Below the pieces are notes generated by a model, which saw only the letters and a program-made list of their open reading frames with translations, did no database searches and was not told where the DNA came from. Shown piece after piece: positions 62,359-64,000 of a DNA stretch of 64,000 nucleotides. The stretch is taken from positions 1,302,001 through 1,366,000 of the forward strand of contig JAAXNY010000010.1 in the NCBI GenBank assembly GCA_013420905.1, written 5' to 3'. The position numbers and the translations under genes are program-made. The DNA is from Collybia mongolica. Lineage: Eukaryota; Basidiomycota; Agaricomycetes; Agaricales; Clitocybaceae. Position 1 is the stretch's first letter. Each line of letters opens with the position of its first letter.

Positions 62359-62829
62359 TGTTATGGCTGTTTAGGCCTTATCCTCTAGATCAGTCTGGTT
62401 TATCGTTCGTTCACTATAGACCGTTGACTTCATAAGTCTAATGTCCAATGACTCCCTCAGTAGGGCTAAAGTCAAATCGTTGAATCAGAGATGCACTACT
62501 CCCTTCGTAAGGCAAGTAGGATCGAGCTTCGCATCAAGAGATAAGAGTGAATAAGGTTGATTCAGCTGGGTCAAGCTAAAGAGCTAGCTAAGCTAAACTA
62601 TCCGTATATATATGTAAGAGTCCAATAAGCGTGATTTACGCTATTGGTTATAGATAAAGGAATGAGTAAGCTAAGATGAGAATGAGTAAGCGTAATTCAA
62701 AGGATGAATAAGCATGGGAAAGGAAGTGCATATATGGGCTTTTGAAAGATAAGAGTCGATAAGTATCCGGCAATCAGTAGTATGTAATAAAAGAAATGAT
62801 AAGGGCATGTGAGTAGGGAATTTGTAACA
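62359..62829 (-). mobile_element. LTR of a retroelement (3' LTR relative to the gag frame)
   Basis: A 471-bp stretch starting TGTTA (62359-62363) and ending TAACA (62825-62829), the TG..CA inverted ends of LTRs. Immediately right of it, on the minus strand, is a polypurine-like GGGGGTAA that would precede a 3' LTR read leftward, just after the gag stop. It contains AG-rich short repeats (GATAAGAGT, GAGTAAGC) and a TATATATA at about 62605. No second LTR copy lies in the window, so the boundaries are inferred. Confidence 0.5.
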
Positions 62830-62862
62830 TTACCCCCTCTCTATCCCTAAAGCGTCCCAGCT

Positions 62863-63819
62863 TTAGTAGTCAATTGGCTCCCCTGTCATGTTTGCGATGG
62901 CTTCTGGATAATCGAAAGGATCGTCAATCCCATTGTCTACCTCTTCGTGTTCATCTCCAACCCATTGCCAGCTCTGATAATACCCCACTGTTCTAGTCAT
63001 GGGTCTTTCAGGGCATTGGTCACGACGATGTCCTGGTGCTGGTTGAAAACATATTGGACAATATTGTTTTTCACAATTAATTGATGAATGTCCAAAGTTG
63101 AGGCATCAAGAGCATAATACGTTTTTATAGATGAGTGCTCGTTCTACTTGGGTGAGGTTGATGGGTTTGGGTGCTTTCTTCTTTTTAATGACAGATTTAG
63201 TGGCTTTTCGATCTTTCAAATGTTTAAATATTTCTTTGTTTGCAACCATGTCTGCTGGATCAGGAGTGGAATGTTGCGATGGTGAAGGGGATGGTTTGCG
63301 AAAAGGTGGGATTGGAAGGGGTTCGGGTTGATAAATAGGAGAATTCAGAGTCGAAGGTGTGGGTGTTCTGGGAGGAGATGTTTGTACTTCTTCATCAACT
63401 GTATCAACTCTTTTGGTTGACTCTGTAGGTGTTGAAGGCGTGGATGTAGGTAGTCGAATTCCTTCTTGTAATAACGGAATTAGATCTTCTAGAATTCAAA
63501 ATTCTTGCGTGTCCACTAATTCTTCTGTAGTTTGATCTAGAGCCTGGCTGATATTTGCAGTTTGATGATATAGCATGTCCCTGATTTCTAGGTATTTTTC
63601 GACTAGTTTGATGAGTTGATCGTGTGGTGGCTGATTGAATGCTTGAATCATTTGTTCGCGATGTTCTTCATGCATGAACCATGATAAGAACTTCTGGCGA
63701 CATATGATCTTTGTTGCGATTTCAAGGCGTTCTTGAGATGCGATATTAATGATAGGGGTGTTAGGAGGGTTGGTGAGGGCGGTGACAGTGGTGGTGTAGA
63801 AGTTGATAGGGGAAGACAT
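62863..63819 (-). pseudogene. Retroelement Gag-like protein with two in-frame TGA codons
   Basis: The minus-strand frame from ATG 63819 (MSSPINFYTTTVTALTNPPN) runs 318 codons to TAA at 62865-62863. Helical capsid-like part: ERLEIATKIICRQKFLSWF, then LVEKYLEIRDMLYHQTANIS. A proline/threonine-rich spacer and a basic block (KKKKAPKP) follow. A CCHC zinc knuckle (C-x2-C-x4-H-x4-C, ending LNFGHSSINC) and a second cluster (CPICFQPAPGHRRDQC) mark it as Gag. TGA codons stand at 63498-63496 and, inside the knuckle, at 63108-63106; both could come from CGA. It stops 33 bp before the LTR, leaving no room for pol. Ty3-like or Ty1-like origin cannot be told. Confidence 0.65.
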
Positions 63820-63826
63820 TGTTTGT

Positions 63827-64000
63827 TACAGTGGCTCAAAAAACTGCCCCAATGTTTGTACATTTTTGAAAGATCAATATGGTATGAAGTGCTGACATAA
63901 GCAGGGGACCTGGGGTAATTATGTAAGATACTATGACATCGTGGCTTTCCAATGGACCCTGGATCATGTGATTTGGATCAATATCCATTAAGCTATAAGC
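63827..64000 (+). mobile_element. Probable left end of a second Tc1-like element, runs off the window
   Basis: TA at 63827-63828 is followed by CAGTGGCTCAAAAAACTGCC, close in style to Tc1-type terminal repeats (compare CAGTGGCATCCAAAA at 59073). It lies only 8 bp upstream of the gag ATG. The partner end and any transposase would be beyond 64000. Confidence 0.4.

Noticed and set aside
63820..63835. TGTTACA at 63825 as the 5' LTR start
   Set aside because: The following bases do not match the LTR at 62359-62829, and there is no room for a primer-binding site before the gag ATG.

Overview
The window looks like a chromosome segment of a mushroom-forming basidiomycete (Agaricomycetes). Genes are dense on both strands and broken by many short introns of about 50-70 bp with GT..AG borders. 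The proteins read as typical agaric families: a DUF6534 membrane protein, an RTT109 acetyltransferase, a fungal-type mL58, a PTS1-tagged isocitrate lyase and a Rax1-like RGS protein. Gene spans below run from start to stop codon, introns included. They were assembled by eye by joining reading frames across splice sites.

Left part, 1-23 kb: the complex I 39/40-kDa subunit (partial), a UPF0390/DUF2462 protein, an unidentified small gene, UTP3/SAS10, FCF2, COQ5, cullin-1, a DUF6534 gene, RTT109, a 724-residue protein of unknown function, a glutathione S-transferase and mitochondrial ribosomal protein mL58. Three of these (UPF0390, UTP3, FCF2) point to the nucleolus. Three (NDUFA9, COQ5, mL58) are mitochondrial.

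Middle part, 23-42 kb: NADP-type malic enzyme, an unknown multi-pass membrane protein, a gene that reads as one protein with a SET domain followed by the tRNA adenosine deaminase subunit TAD3/ADAT3, ALG7 (first step of N-glycan synthesis), isocitrate lyase with a Zn2Cys6-type palindrome upstream, capping protein alpha and an RGS-domain membrane protein. Two stretches (36.8-39.9 kb and 42.0-45.4 kb) hold only broken protein-like segments, including the tail of an amidohydrolase.

Right part, 45-56.4 kb: SOK1/TCP11, V-ATPase subunit B and tubulin-folding cofactor D, all on the minus strand.

From about 56.56 kb to the end the sequence changes sharply into a transposon island. A 2.84-kb stretch contains no CpG at all, which suggests old methylated repeat DNA. 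A Tc1/mariner element of 1,596 bp, with clear ends and one in-frame TGA, sits at its edge. Beyond it are a copia gag scrap, a block of TTTCATCCC repeats, a zinc-finger exon of transposon type, an LTR and a gag-only reading frame with two in-frame TGA codons. What looks like the end of another Tc1-like element runs off the right edge. The gene-rich part is ordinary housekeeping DNA. The main points of interest are the SET-TAD3 fusion, the CpG-free block and the layered mobile elements.
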